From: JADFRG01 sp048054495
GTDB lineage: Bacteria > Chloroflexota > Anaerolineae > Anaerolineales > E44-bin32
Direction of reading: 5' to 3'
Length of the DNA stretch: 9,576 nt
Assembly: GCA_048054495.1 (NCBI GenBank)
Contig: JBGMQN010000070.1
Coordinates: 1 to 9,576 of the forward strand
Shown: piece by piece, positions 1 through 7,315 of the stretch
Layout of the letters: the number at the start of each line of letters is the position of its first letter
Numbering within the stretch: the stretch's first letter is position 1
Made by a program: the position numbers and the translations under genes
Notes under the pieces: generated by a model
The model's database searches: none
Told to the model about the DNA's origin: nothing
Seen by the model: the letters and a program-made list of their open reading frames with translations, nothing else

Positions 1-52
1 AAGTCGTTATGACAGTCGAGAACGTTCGAGTGCTGGCTGGGGGCTGGAAGCC

Positions 53-1297
53 CTAATCCCTCAAGGCACCGATCAAGATCTTTGGGGAAAAGGGTTGTCC
101 CGATAATAAATGGTGCGCCCGAAAGAGTCTGGCCGCCATTTTCATGGCCAGGAACACTGCGACCCCGAGCAATGCCGCTGCCAGCGCCGGCTGCCATCCG
201 GGCACCTGGCCGGTGGTCAGGCGCTGAACCATATTGAGCGGCGACGTCATTGGGAATAGGCTGAGCGCAGTCATCAGCGCACCGTTCGGCCGCTCCATAG
301 CAAAGAGCCCGATCATGTAGCCTGCAAGCATGGGCCCCATCACAATCCACGAAGCCTTGGTCGTCTCTTTGACGTTAGGCACGAGTGCGCCGATCCCCGC
401 CATCAAGCTGGCGTAGAGAGTGAAACCAAGCAGGAAGAACACGATCGCCCATGGCAACAGCAACCCCGGGATTTCGAATTCGACTGGAAGATTGGTCTGG
501 CTCATCCTAAGCGCAGCAGCAGAGGCCACAACCCATGCCGCGAATCCCAGCAAAGTCCCGATTCCCAGTCCTAGAATCTTCCCAATCATCAACTGGAGCG
601 GGTCGATCGATGAGGCCAGAATCTCGATCAGCCGATTCTGCTTTTCTCCGCTGACGCTGCGAATCAATAGCGCCGATCCATTGGTCAGTGCAATGAAGAA
701 AAAAACCATCACCAATATCGGCATGCGACCGATCCATGGATTGGCGTCGCAATCCATTCCCGGTCGGGCACAATCACCGTCTAGCCCGGCCTCCAGCGCT
801 GAGAGATCGATTTCTTCAAGCGCCACTGGATCCGATATCCGATCTGCCAGCGCAGCGTCAGCGCCAACCAGGTTGAAAAGAAGCGCGCGGCGCATGATCC
901 AATCCTGGCGATCGGTAGCAAGTGGATTAAGCGAGGGGTGGACGTAGATCAGCTCGCCGGAGTCCAGGAAATCCGATGGCACAACATAGTAGGCAGCAAT
1001 GCGCTCTTCGGACAGTGCTTCCCGGGCCTGCTCTTCAGTTGCAAATTCAAAAAGCATGCCCTCTGGAATTTCAGCGGGTAATTCCCCGATCAACCCTGCT
1101 CTGTCAACGAATCCCTCGACCTCTAGCTCCTGCGGCTCGTTAGCGGCCGAATCCTCGGCTTGTGGTCCTGATTGGGCCAGATTGATTCCCGCCAGGACTA
1201 GCAAGCCCACAATTGGGAAGCCGAATGCCAGAATAAGGTAGCCGGGCTTTCTAAGCAATGTAATCAGTTCGTACTTGAGCACTAGCAGCATCTTCAT
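53..1297 (-). CDS. ABC-2 permease, NatB-like (system 3, second subunit, 414 aa)
   Basis: Second long permease, a paralogue of the preceding one. It has an N-terminal membrane segment (about 19-40), an extracytoplasmic domain (about 42-190) and a C-terminal bundle with hydrophobic segments near 191-212, 240-263, 277-303, 315-334 and 369-387. The family motif appears as GEKQNRLIEILASSIDPLQL (217-236). The external domain contains a pair of cysteines in GDCARPGMDCD (Cys176 and Cys183) just before the second membrane segment, absent from its partner. This may be a small disulphide loop. The ATG overlaps the upstream stop (ATGA). It is complete, ending in TAG at 53-55, and appears to be the last gene of the array within the window; the 52 bases beyond show no gene. 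Confidence 0.92.
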   Translation of the reverse strand: MKMLLVLKYELITLLRKPGYLILAFGFPIVGLLVLAGINLAQSGPQAEDSAANEPQELEVEGFVDRAGLIGELPAEIPEGMLFEFATEEQAREALSEERIAAYYVVPSDFLDSGELIYVHPSLNPLATDRQDWIMRRALLFNLVGADAALADRISDPVALEEIDLSALEAGLDGDCARPGMDCDANPWIGRMPILVMVFFFIALTNGSALLIRSVSGEKQNRLIEILASSIDPLQLMIGKILGLGIGTLLGFAAWVVASAAALRMSQTNLPVEFEIPGLLLPWAIVFFLLGFTLYASLMAGIGALVPNVKETTKASWIVMGPMLAGYMIGLFAMERPNGALMTALSLFPMTSPLNMVQRLTTGQVPGWQPALAAALLGVAVFLAMKMAARLFRAHHLLSGQPFSPKILIGALRD

Positions 1298-2514
1298 GAT
1301 CGAGCCTTGGCTCCTCGGCGACCAAGGATTTCACCCAATCTGAGGCGCTGACCGTAGCGCAGCATCCCAAGTCGATACGCCTTACCCGCCAGCCATATGG
1401 CCGCGAGCGCGCATGCGATTTGGATAAACATACTCGCCAGAATCTGCCAGGTTGGGACCACCGTAAGCATGCTCCTTATGCCAATAGTGAGTATGGAGGT
1501 CAGAGGAAGGAGCGAGAGAGAGATCGCCAGTCCGCCGTGTGGGTCGTTGGCAATTGCCAGCAGCGCGTAAATTGGAATCATCAATACCATAAAGAGCATT
1601 GGGCCGATGGCCTGTCCCTCCTGCGCATCTACCACCGTCGCTCCCAAAGCGAACATCACCGCGGAGGCGAAAACAAAGCTCGGCAGTGCTACCGCCAAAA
1701 CCGCAAGCAGGCTGGTCCAATCGATAACGGGGTCCTTGAACCATTCCACGCCAAAGACACCGCCAGCCAGCCAGATCGCAGCAATGCCAGTCAAGATCCA
1801 GAACGCCAATTGAATCAGGCCCACTGTGACAATGCCAAGCAGCTTGCCGGTGATCATCCGGGAGGAAGAGATCGAAGTGGCCAGAACTTCGATTGTGCGA
1901 TTACTCTTTTCATCCACGAGGCCGGACATGAGCGATCCGGCTGCCGTGAGCACCAGCCCGCCCACAGCCAACCCCAATACTATGGGCAGGACCGATCCCA
2001 GGGGCGGTGCACTTGCGGGAAAGAGCCGGGTTCCATCGGGATTGCGAATCGTCATTCGGATACGGTCCGCCGCCCTCCAGGCGACTTCCTCGGGCAGGTG
2101 ATCGAGTAGGTTCAGTTGAAGGAAATCGTAGAACCTGCGGGTTGCCTCCGAGGAAGGCTGCTCGCGATATACGAGCTCCGCGCCTCGGTTTTCGGCGTAG
2201 TCGGCCTGGAGCACATAGAATGCCTGTATCCCTCCGCCTTCGAGGGCCGCGCTGGCCTCACCCCGGCTCGGGAAAGCCAGAATTTCGATCTGGCGATCCG
2301 ATTCTTCGATCGGAAGTGGGCGCGGCGCTTCCAAAACCCCAGAGAGATCGACGTATCCGATGGGAAGATCGTTCCTGCTGAGCGACTCCATGATGATGCC
2401 TGGAACGACCAACATCGCGATGAAAAGCGGCATACTCAGAAGAACAAAGATAAAGCTCTTCTTAAATACTGCTCGTCGAATCTCCTCAAAGGCGACGAGC
2501 CTTACTTTGTTCAT
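1294..2514 (-). CDS. ABC-2 permease, NatB-like (system 3, first subunit, 406 aa)
   Basis: A long ABC-2 permease with one N-terminal membrane segment (about 20-42), an extracytoplasmic domain of about 130 residues (45-172), and a C-terminal bundle with hydrophobic segments near 173-197, 225-250, 266-292, 302-321, 328-347 and 358-376. The cytoplasmic loop DEKSNRTIEVLATSISSSRM (201-220) carries the conserved E-K-x-N-R-x-I-E-x-L motif of the NatB/ABC2_membrane_3 family. The start codon directly abuts the ATPase stop, and the stop overlaps the next permease start by ATGA. The tight packing and shared architecture with the next gene indicate a heterodimeric membrane component. It ends in a basic cytoplasmic tail (GQRLRLGEILGRRG). 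Confidence 0.92.
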   Translation of the reverse strand: MNKVRLVAFEEIRRAVFKKSFIFVLLSMPLFIAMLVVPGIIMESLSRNDLPIGYVDLSGVLEAPRPLPIEESDRQIEILAFPSRGEASAALEGGGIQAFYVLQADYAENRGAELVYREQPSSEATRRFYDFLQLNLLDHLPEEVAWRAADRIRMTIRNPDGTRLFPASAPPLGSVLPIVLGLAVGGLVLTAAGSLMSGLVDEKSNRTIEVLATSISSSRMITGKLLGIVTVGLIQLAFWILTGIAAIWLAGGVFGVEWFKDPVIDWTSLLAVLAVALPSFVFASAVMFALGATVVDAQEGQAIGPMLFMVLMIPIYALLAIANDPHGGLAISLSLLPLTSILTIGIRSMLTVVPTWQILASMFIQIACALAAIWLAGKAYRLGMLRYGQRLRLGEILGRRGAKARS

Positions 2515-3414
2515 CTAGCCGTTCTCACCTTCTTTGACCGCACGGATAAAGATCTCAGCCAGGGATGGCATGGCGATCTCGAACTTCTCCAGCGTGAGAT
2601 CGTATTCCATCAAGCGCCGCAGAACGGATTGTGGGGACTCGCCGGGCCCGAGCGTGAGCCTTGCCGACCCGTTGACCGTTACCGATGACTCCACACCCTT
2701 CAAGACAGGCAGGTCCTCTACGGTCCGGACGAGAACTTCCTCTCCCGCATATTGACGCCTGATCTCATCCAGCGGACCATAAAGCAGGTTCCTGCCTTGA
2801 TTGATTAGCAGGATTCGATCGCACATCTCCTCGACCTGATGCATCTGATGCGTTGACATCAGAATTGTGGCACCGTCACGCTGTAGATCCCAGATCAGGT
2901 CCTTGACCATCTGAGTATTGATGGGGTCCAGCGATGTGAAGGGCTCATCGATGATGATCAGATCTGGTCGGTGCAAAATAGTGGCGATGATTTGCGCCTT
3001 CTGCTGCATGCCCTTGCTCAACTCCTTGACCTTTTTCTGTCTATGTTGGGTCAGGCCAAACCGATCCAATTGATCCTTCAGTCGGGCTTTGGCTTCCGCA
3101 GCAGAGACGCCCTTCAGTCGAGCCAGGTAAATTAAGCAGCGCTCCAGCTGCACATCCTGGTAGAGCCCGCGTTCCTCCGGCATGTAGCCAACGCGATCCT
3201 TTGTCTCTTCACTCATCTCCCCACCCAGCACCAAGATTGAGCCTCGGTCGGGCTTGAAGATATCCAGGATGAGTCGGATGGTTGTCGTTTTTCCAGCACC
3301 GTTCGGACCCAATAGACCGAAGATCTCTCCGCGGGCAACCTCAAACGAAACATCGTCCACTGCCTTCGTATCACCGAAGGATTTGGCTACACTGGAAACT
3401 TCAATCGCGTTCAT
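2515..3414 (-). CDS. ABC transporter ATP-binding protein (system 3, NatA-like)
   Basis: A 299-residue ATPase for the heterodimeric permease encoded next. Motifs are Walker A GPNGAGKT (36-43), signature LSKGMQQK (132-139), Walker B LIIIDEP (152-158), D-loop SLD (161-163) and switch histidine in MSTHQM (189). The LSKGM signature and the GYMPEERGLY segment (76-85) mark the NatA/YhaQ-like branch that works with long NatB-like permeases. I chose the ATG at 3414 (MNAIEVSSVAKSFG) because GAGGG sits five bases ahead. An upstream ATG at 3429 would only add five residues. Its TAG is immediately followed by the ATG of the first permease, whose ribosome site AAGGTGAG lies inside this gene. Sodium export is known for NatA relatives but is not shown here. 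Confidence 0.94.
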   Translation of the reverse strand: MNAIEVSSVAKSFGDTKAVDDVSFEVARGEIFGLLGPNGAGKTTTIRLILDIFKPDRGSILVLGGEMSEETKDRVGYMPEERGLYQDVQLERCLIYLARLKGVSAAEAKARLKDQLDRFGLTQHRQKKVKELSKGMQQKAQIIATILHRPDLIIIDEPFTSLDPINTQMVKDLIWDLQRDGATILMSTHQMHQVEEMCDRILLINQGRNLLYGPLDEIRRQYAGEEVLVRTVEDLPVLKGVESSVTVNGSARLTLGPGESPQSVLRRLMEYDLTLEKFEIAMPSLAEIFIRAVKEGENG

Positions 3415-3505
3415 AGTTCCCTCTCTCAAGCCGCAATTAGAGATGAAAGCCTTTTATCACGAACATCGAAATGCGGGCTAGTGACAAACCGCGATGATTT
3501 TCAGG

Positions 3506-3721
3506 CTACTGGGTTGAGATGTCGAGGCTGCGCGGTTCGGAGACTGGGCGGCGAATTGACTCTCCAAGCGGCAGCAGCGCCATTCCAATGGCCATAGCGA
3601 GGCTTTGGATTCTTTCAAAGCTGCGTTCCTGAGTCTGCCTCTTGGCTTCCGCGGCGGCGCGACGCTGATCCAGCCTATCTTCGTACCGAATTTTCGCCAG
3701 CTGGTAGAGTGGAATAAACAT
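3506..3721 (-). CDS. Small hypothetical helical protein coupled to the receiver gene (71 aa)
   Basis: I do not recognise this protein by name. It starts MFIPLYQLAKIRYEDRLDQR, continues as a strongly charged Arg/Glu/Gln-rich helix to about residue 38, then has a short hydrophobic helix (LAMAIGMALLPLG, 41-53) and a polar tail. One reading is a membrane-peripheral helical protein; another is a helical partner of the receiver. It begins 13 bases after the receiver stop with a good AAGGGG ribosome site, so the two are probably made in similar amounts. It is followed by a 91-base spacer before the system 3 ATPase. A role as an adaptor between receiver and transporter is a guess based only on position. 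Confidence 0.6.
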   Translation of the reverse strand: MFIPLYQLAKIRYEDRLDQRRAAAEAKRQTQERSFERIQSLAMAIGMALLPLGESIRRPVSEPRSLDISTQ

Positions 3722-3729
3722 ATCTGTTT

Positions 3730-3735
3730 CCCCTT
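3730..3735 (-). promoter_or_regulatory. Ribosome binding site AAGGGG overlapping the receiver stop codon
   Basis: AAGGGG on the minus strand lies eight bases ahead of the ATG at 3721 and shares a base with the TGA stop (3737-3735) of the receiver gene. This arrangement supports translational coupling of the receiver and the 71-residue protein, and confirms the latter's start. Confidence 0.6.
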
Positions 3736-4133
3736 CAGTTTTCCCCTTTATCTATCTTGTAGGTTTTCCGTTGACAGCATTGGTCAATTACTGAGAGCAG
3801 ATAGACTGGGCTCTCGGTCTTGTTTACAAATGCGTCCGCGCCGGCTTGCAGTGCGGCTTGCCTGTCCTCCGGATGCCCACTGAGAACTATCAGCCCGACC
3901 TCTGGGCATGATCCGCGAAGAGCTTCTATAAGCGCTGCATTCTCAAGTCCAGGTAAGCCCCAGTCCAGTAGGACCAGGTCTGCGCAGCAGGTCTGTATCT
4001 TTTCGATGAGATCCCCGGCCTCTTCTACCTCTCCGACTACTTTGACATCGCTCGCTTGATCTAACAATGTTCGAAGCCCGAACCGCACTCTTGCCCGACC
4101 GTCTGCAATTACGACCCGTGTGGGTGATTCCAT
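3735..4133 (-). CDS. Stand-alone response regulator receiver domain protein
   Basis: A 132-residue protein made of one CheY-like receiver domain and no output domain. It would signal by phosphorylation-dependent protein contact rather than DNA binding. The fold reads MESPTRVVIADGR at the first strand, phosphoacceptor Asp57 in DLVLLDWGLPG, Ser85 in VLSGHPED and Lys105 in AFVNKTES. The acidic pocket has Asp11, but the second acidic residue is Gly12, so metal binding may be altered. I chose the ATG at 4133 because the domain begins there. AGAGGAG lies 14 bases upstream, which is long. A GTG at 4187 in frame would add 18 residues without a ribosome site. No histidine kinase is in the window. Its stop overlaps the ribosome site of the next small gene. 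Confidence 0.8.
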   Translation of the reverse strand: MESPTRVVIADGRARVRFGLRTLLDQASDVKVVGEVEEAGDLIEKIQTCCADLVLLDWGLPGLENAALIEALRGSCPEVGLIVLSGHPEDRQAALQAGADAFVNKTESPVYLLSVIDQCCQRKTYKIDKGEN

Positions 4134-4208
4134 TATTAATACAGGCGCTCCTCTACCGTAAATATCAAGCAAGAGGCGTGTTGCCACATCGGTCAGCTAG
4201 GGGATCTC

Positions 4209-4227
4209 GGGATTGGACACCTGTACA
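4209..4227 (+). promoter_or_regulatory. Candidate regulatory site: second copy of the 19-bp motif
   Basis: The sequence GGGATTGGACACCTGTACA matches the minus-strand copy at 6392-6374 with one mismatch. It lies about 20 bases ahead of the GTG at 4187 and about 75 bases ahead of the ATG at 4133 of the receiver gene. The TGTACA core is symmetric, but the right arm of the longer palindrome is not conserved here. Shared presence in two spacers of one gene cluster suggests common control, although promoter elements could not be identified with confidence. Confidence 0.35.
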
Positions 4228-4231
4228 CTCC

Positions 4232-4507
4232 CTAGGCAGCTATCCGTCGCTGAATCCCGCTCCACAGCGTGAGTGCTGCAGCCACCGCCAGCGCTGCTGC
4301 AGGGTAGATCGTGATCGAGCCACTGGCGGCTAGAAGGAAACGCCGGGACGTGGGAATGGGTCCAGTTCTGCAATTCACCTGGAGAGAACGCAGCGGAGAA
4401 TTGGGAGGCTGTCGGCGCTGGAGTTACACTTCGGATGCGCCGTCCGAAGCAATCAGGAGCGCAGGAAGGGCGAAGTGCGCGTAGCCCAGTCTGTTGAATG
4501 TCTTCAT
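4232..4507 (-). pseudogene. Possible broken gene for a small membrane protein
   Basis: An ATG at 4507 lies seven bases after the system 2 permease stop. It opens 27 codons (MKTFNRLGYAHFALPALLIA, then SDGASEV) before an in-frame TAA at 4424-4426. The same frame then stays open for 63 more codons to TAG at 4232. The second part ends with a hydrophobic alanine-rich helix (FLLAASG..., AAALAVAAALTLW) followed by a basic IQRR tail. Together these would make a protein of about 90 residues with two hydrophobic parts. The purine-rich AAAGGA before the ATG is too close (two bases) to be an ideal ribosome site. Either the gene has decayed, or only the 27-residue peptide is made, or the frame is chance. 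Confidence 0.3.
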
Positions 4508-4513
4508 TGTCCT

Positions 4514-5308
4514 TTAGAACTCCTCCCGCTGAAAACGCCATACCGCGACGGACACAAACAGGATTGAGAGCAGGGCCGCGGAGAGCAGCGGATTGATCGA
4601 GGCCAAGGGTTCGCCGTTCCCCACCGACATGCTCATCCCGATCAGGCGGTCGGGGAGAACTCCTGTGAGCCAGGGCAGGAGTTTCGCTAAAAACGAGCCC
4701 ATCAAATCCTGCACCAATAAGATCGCGATTGAGATACCGATCACCGGCCCCCGTGAACTAAAGAACGTTCCAAGCATCAGCGCCAATGTCACGTAGAACA
4801 TCAGACTAAGCCCTTGCAAGCCCATCGCGGCGGCAAATGAGCCCAATTGTGGTGTGAACTCACCGTGTAGTGTAAATTGGACGTACGCGATTGACCCCTG
4901 CAGCAGGACAATGATGATCAGGATCGCTGCGGCGTTGGCCACTAACTTGGAGAGAACGAACGCGCTCCGGGAAACTGGATTCGACATGATCCAAGCCGCG
5001 GTCCCCGAGTTCTTTTCACCGACAATTGCGCCCTGCATAAGCACCATCGCCCCGATGGCGGAAATCGTAAATATAGCCATGAAGATCTCAAAGGCCTCGC
5101 GCGCCGGGGGCGCGTTGCCTGGATCGGCAGCCGGTATGACCCACAGCAGTAGGGCCAGCATGCCGTTCAAGATCACAAGCCAAACTAGGCTTTGAACCCA
5201 CCATCTGCTAGTGCTCTTCCAGGCTGCAATCTCCTTGCGCAGCATGTTGCTAAAACCGCTGCGCCATGCTGGAGTATCAAGAGTTTGCAGGGTGCTATTG
5301 CTGGACAT
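4514..5308 (-). CDS. ABC-2 type transporter permease (system 2, 264 aa, NosY-like)
   Basis: Membrane subunit of the second exporter. It starts inside the end of its ATPase gene (14-base overlap). An N-terminal amphipathic stretch (MLRKEIAAWKSTSRWW, 22-37) precedes hydrophobic segments near 40-60, 74-95, 117-142, 158-182, 187-210 and 240-256. The loop GEKNSGTAAWIMSNPVSRS (98-116) is the hallmark of the ABC2_membrane_2/NosY-type permeases, where an acidic residue, GT and PVSR recur. Length is typical. The stop TAA is followed within a few bases by the ATG of a short, apparently broken reading frame (see 4232-4507). It probably forms a homodimer. Nothing near it suggests nitrous oxide metabolism, so the NosY likeness is structural only. 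Confidence 0.92.
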   Translation of the reverse strand: MSSNSTLQTLDTPAWRSGFSNMLRKEIAAWKSTSRWWVQSLVWLVILNGMLALLLWVIPAADPGNAPPAREAFEIFMAIFTISAIGAMVLMQGAIVGEKNSGTAAWIMSNPVSRSAFVLSKLVANAAAILIIIVLLQGSIAYVQFTLHGEFTPQLGSFAAAMGLQGLSLMFYVTLALMLGTFFSSRGPVIGISIAILLVQDLMGSFLAKLLPWLTGVLPDRLIGMSMSVGNGEPLASINPLLSAALLSILFVSVAVWRFQREEF

Positions 5309-6254
5309 CCTGGCCTCCTTCGACCATGCTCAGAAAAACCTCTTCAAGATGGTACTTCTTGAGACCGAACTCGATCACGCTCGTGCTCGGTTCCGCTAGC
5401 ACGAGACGCAGCAACTCAGACTGCGCTGCCGCTTCATCGGTTACGCTTACTAGCCACCGCTCAGTGCCGTTCTTATGGGTCACTTGTATTCCGGACACCC
5501 AGGGCTGGGAAGCTACTCGCACTCGCGCTTTTTCGGTTTCGCCCTTCAGCTCCAAGGAATAGACCGACCCCGAACTTCCGACGAGCAACTCTTCCAGCGG
5601 TGCCTGCGCCACGAGTTCACCGTGATTAAGAATGGCGATGGTGTCGCTGACTTGTTGCACATCGTCCAAGATATGTGTGGAATAGAATACCGTGGTGTAC
5701 TTTCGCAGCCGAGCCATGACCTCGAGCACATCCTTCCGCCCGCGCGGGTCCAGATTGGCCGCCGGCTCGTCTAATATGAGCAGGTCCGGGTATGTGACCT
5801 GCGCCTGTGCGATTCCCAGCCGCTGCAGTTCACCTCCAGAGAAACCCTTGATTGGTCGATCAGCCTTTCCGGCCAGCCCAACCAGCTTTAAGGTTTCTTC
5901 GATGCGGTCTTCGACCTCCGACTTCGGACCCCGGTAGAAGAAGCCGGCCCGAAAGCGAAGCGTCTGGCGGGCCGTCATGTGCTTGTAATAGCTGGGGTTT
6001 TGCGCCAGGTAACCGATGCGTTTACGGATATCGACGCTGTCCTCGACGATGTCTCTGCCGAACATCGTCCCTCCACCCCTGGTTGGGCGCGTCAGACCCA
6101 GCAAGAGCTTGATCGTGGTGGTCTTCCCGGCGCCGTTAGGCCCTAGGAAACCGAAGATCGAATTGCGGGCGACCTTCAGATTCAGTGATTTGAGTGCGTC
6201 AACCTCGCCATAGCTCTTGGTTAGGTCGTGCGTATCGATGGCCCATGATTTCAT
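5295..6254 (-). CDS. ABC transporter ATP-binding protein (system 2)
   Basis: A 319-residue cytoplasmic ATPase that should drive the adjoining 264-residue permease. Motifs are Walker A GPNGAGKT (38-45), canonical signature FSGGELQR (138-145), Walker B LLILDEP (158-164), D-loop NLD (167-169) and switch histidine in YSTHIL (194). The C-terminal extension, about 100 residues, ends with LKKYHLEEVFLSM, the tail typical of this exporter ATPase group. I chose the ATG at 6254 (MKSWAIDTHDLTKSYG) because GAGG lies five to six bases upstream and ABC homology begins here. The frame itself is open much further upstream. The 3' end overlaps the permease start by 14 bases, indicating coupled translation. The gene is intact and the family is certain; the cargo is unknown. 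Confidence 0.93.
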   Translation of the reverse strand: MKSWAIDTHDLTKSYGEVDALKSLNLKVARNSIFGFLGPNGAGKTTTIKLLLGLTRPTRGGGTMFGRDIVEDSVDIRKRIGYLAQNPSYYKHMTARQTLRFRAGFFYRGPKSEVEDRIEETLKLVGLAGKADRPIKGFSGGELQRLGIAQAQVTYPDLLILDEPAANLDPRGRKDVLEVMARLRKYTTVFYSTHILDDVQQVSDTIAILNHGELVAQAPLEELLVGSSGSVYSLELKGETEKARVRVASQPWVSGIQVTHKNGTERWLVSVTDEAAAQSELLRLVLAEPSTSVIEFGLKKYHLEEVFLSMVEGGQDVQQ

Positions 6255-6455
6255 GCTGTCCTCACGGTCTTGCCGCTCAAGCAGTTTGAATGCTGAAAGT
6301 CTAGTGTGGGATGACGCTTCCTCCCATGGACATTTGACCGAATCCGCATTGGCTAAATGGTTGAGCTTTGACCTGTACAGGTGACCAATCCCCACAACTA
6401 CCCCAAGGGAAACTCCCATGCCAATGAAACCGATCCCATCTGACCTGCTCCTCAT
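6255..6455 (-). other. Open in-frame extension upstream of the system 2 ATPase, with a hydrophobic segment
   Basis: The reading frame of the system 2 ATPase stays open upstream of its likely ATG. An ATG at 6455 would add 67 residues that begin MRSRSDGIGFIGMG, then a hydrophobic stretch (about residues 7-27 of the extension, VSLGVVVGIGHLY at its end), then a polar tail ending RQDREDS. I do not recognise it. No good ribosome binding site precedes 6455, whereas the ATPase ATG at 6254 has GAGG at proper spacing. It may be chance or the remnant of a small membrane protein gene. A membrane-anchored long form of the ATPase is conceivable but unsupported. Confidence 0.25.
6371..6392. promoter_or_regulatory. 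Candidate operator: 12-bp palindrome plus 19-bp motif copy
   Basis: Positions 6371-6382 are the perfect palindrome ACCTGTACAGGT. On the minus strand, 6392-6374 reads GGGATTGGTCACCTGTACA, which matches 18 of 19 bases of a site at 4209-4227 on the plus strand. The site lies about 120 bases ahead of the system 2 ATPase start. Dyad symmetry and the reuse in another spacer of the same cluster suggest a protein binding site. No regulator gene that would bind it is visible in the window. Confidence 0.4.
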
Positions 6456-6505
6456 GTCTTGCGTCTCGGTAGAGTTTCGGAATTCGGATCTACTCCTGCT
6501 GGTCT

Positions 6506-7315
6506 TTAGATCAGCAGGATCCCGGCGAAATAGGGCACCAGTGCCAGAATAGCCAGAAGAGGATGACCTCGCCGGGTTGAGTTCTGACTGTCCCAGCTGA
6601 AGAGATACGAGGCGAGCGCAAAAGAAAAGAGGCCCCCGGCCAGCAGCACGGCCACCGAACCCCACGGCTCAAAGTCTGCAACCATTCCCATCGCCAGGCC
6701 GTTGAAGGCGTTCATCCCGTGGGTCGCGGGCAGCATCTTGGAGATCGACAGAAATGCCTCCGGCAATTGGCTCAAGGGAAGCATGAGACCGGCGAGCAGT
6801 ATCGATGGAATGAACACTATTTGCGATAGGAACATTGTCGAGCGTGAGTTTGGCGAAGCCACTCCGATCAGCACCCCAAGGCCCGCTGACGCGAACGCTA
6901 CGGCAACAAACACTACTGTGAAATTGACCCAGTTGTTGGGTAAGCCAGAATCGAAGAGCAGGGGCGCTGTCACGATGATGATCAGTGAGACGACTGCCGT
7001 ATGAAGCATCGTCGTCAGCGCCGGGACAGCAAGGATCGAGGTGGAAGGAACTCCATTGATCTTGTAGCTCCGATAGATGCCGGCCTCGCGCGCCCTGACC
7101 AGCTGTTCCGGCAACCCCAATAGTGTGGCTGCCAAAAGCGCGAAAATGATCATCGCCGGGACCAGTACTTCTCCGAAGAAGGGATTGATTTCCGCCAACA
7201 GGAAACCCATAAATAAATAGAAAACCAGCGGGAACAGGTACATGAGGAACAGCAGCTGCCGATTGCGGATTCCGATGCGGAACTCAAACGAAAGGTGATG
7301 GGCGAAGGCGGTCAT
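6506..7315 (-). CDS. ABC-2 type transporter permease (system 1, 269 aa)
   Basis: Integral membrane subunit of an ABC-2 exporter, paired with the ATPase whose stop codon it overlaps by four bases (ATGA). The protein has about six to seven hydrophobic segments, near residues 21-40, 51-69, 101-121, 131-152, 160-180, 222-242 and 251-269. The cytoplasmic loop with REAGIYRSYKINGVP (76-90) and the later MLPATHGMNAF stretch (194-204) match the pattern of DrrB-like ABC2_membrane permeases. The length is normal for a half-size ABC-2 permease, so it presumably works as a homodimer with two ATPase copies. It ends in TAA directly followed by a 251-base spacer before the system 2 ATPase. Substrate cannot be inferred. 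Confidence 0.93.
   Translation of the reverse strand: MTAFAHHLSFEFRIGIRNRQLLFLMYLFPLVFYLFMGFLLAEINPFFGEVLVPAMIIFALLAATLLGLPEQLVRAREAGIYRSYKINGVPSTSILAVPALTTMLHTAVVSLIIIVTAPLLFDSGLPNNWVNFTVVFVAVAFASAGLGVLIGVASPNSRSTMFLSQIVFIPSILLAGLMLPLSQLPEAFLSISKMLPATHGMNAFNGLAMGMVADFEPWGSVAVLLAGGLFSFALASYLFSWDSQNSTRRGHPLLAILALVPYFAGILLI

Noticed and set aside
420..947. Plus-strand open frame of 175 codons
   Set aside because: It lies antisense to the 414-residue permease, has a serine/arginine-rich translation with no fold pattern and no ribosome site; it is a shadow of the real gene.
1420..2109. Plus-strand open frame of 229 codons
   Set aside because: Antisense to the 406-residue permease with a translation rich in Arg, Gln, His and Ser and no hydrophobic core; a shadow frame.
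3430..3500. Imperfect dyad GATGAAAGCCTTTTATC as a terminator
   Set aside because: The stem is AT-rich and imperfect, with no GC-rich hairpin followed by a T run, so I did not call a terminator between the small gene and the system 3 ATPase.
4197..4541. Minus-strand frame of 114 codons spanning the spacer
   Set aside because: It starts inside the system 2 permease in another frame and its translation has no plausible structure; the frame starting at 4507 fits the context better.
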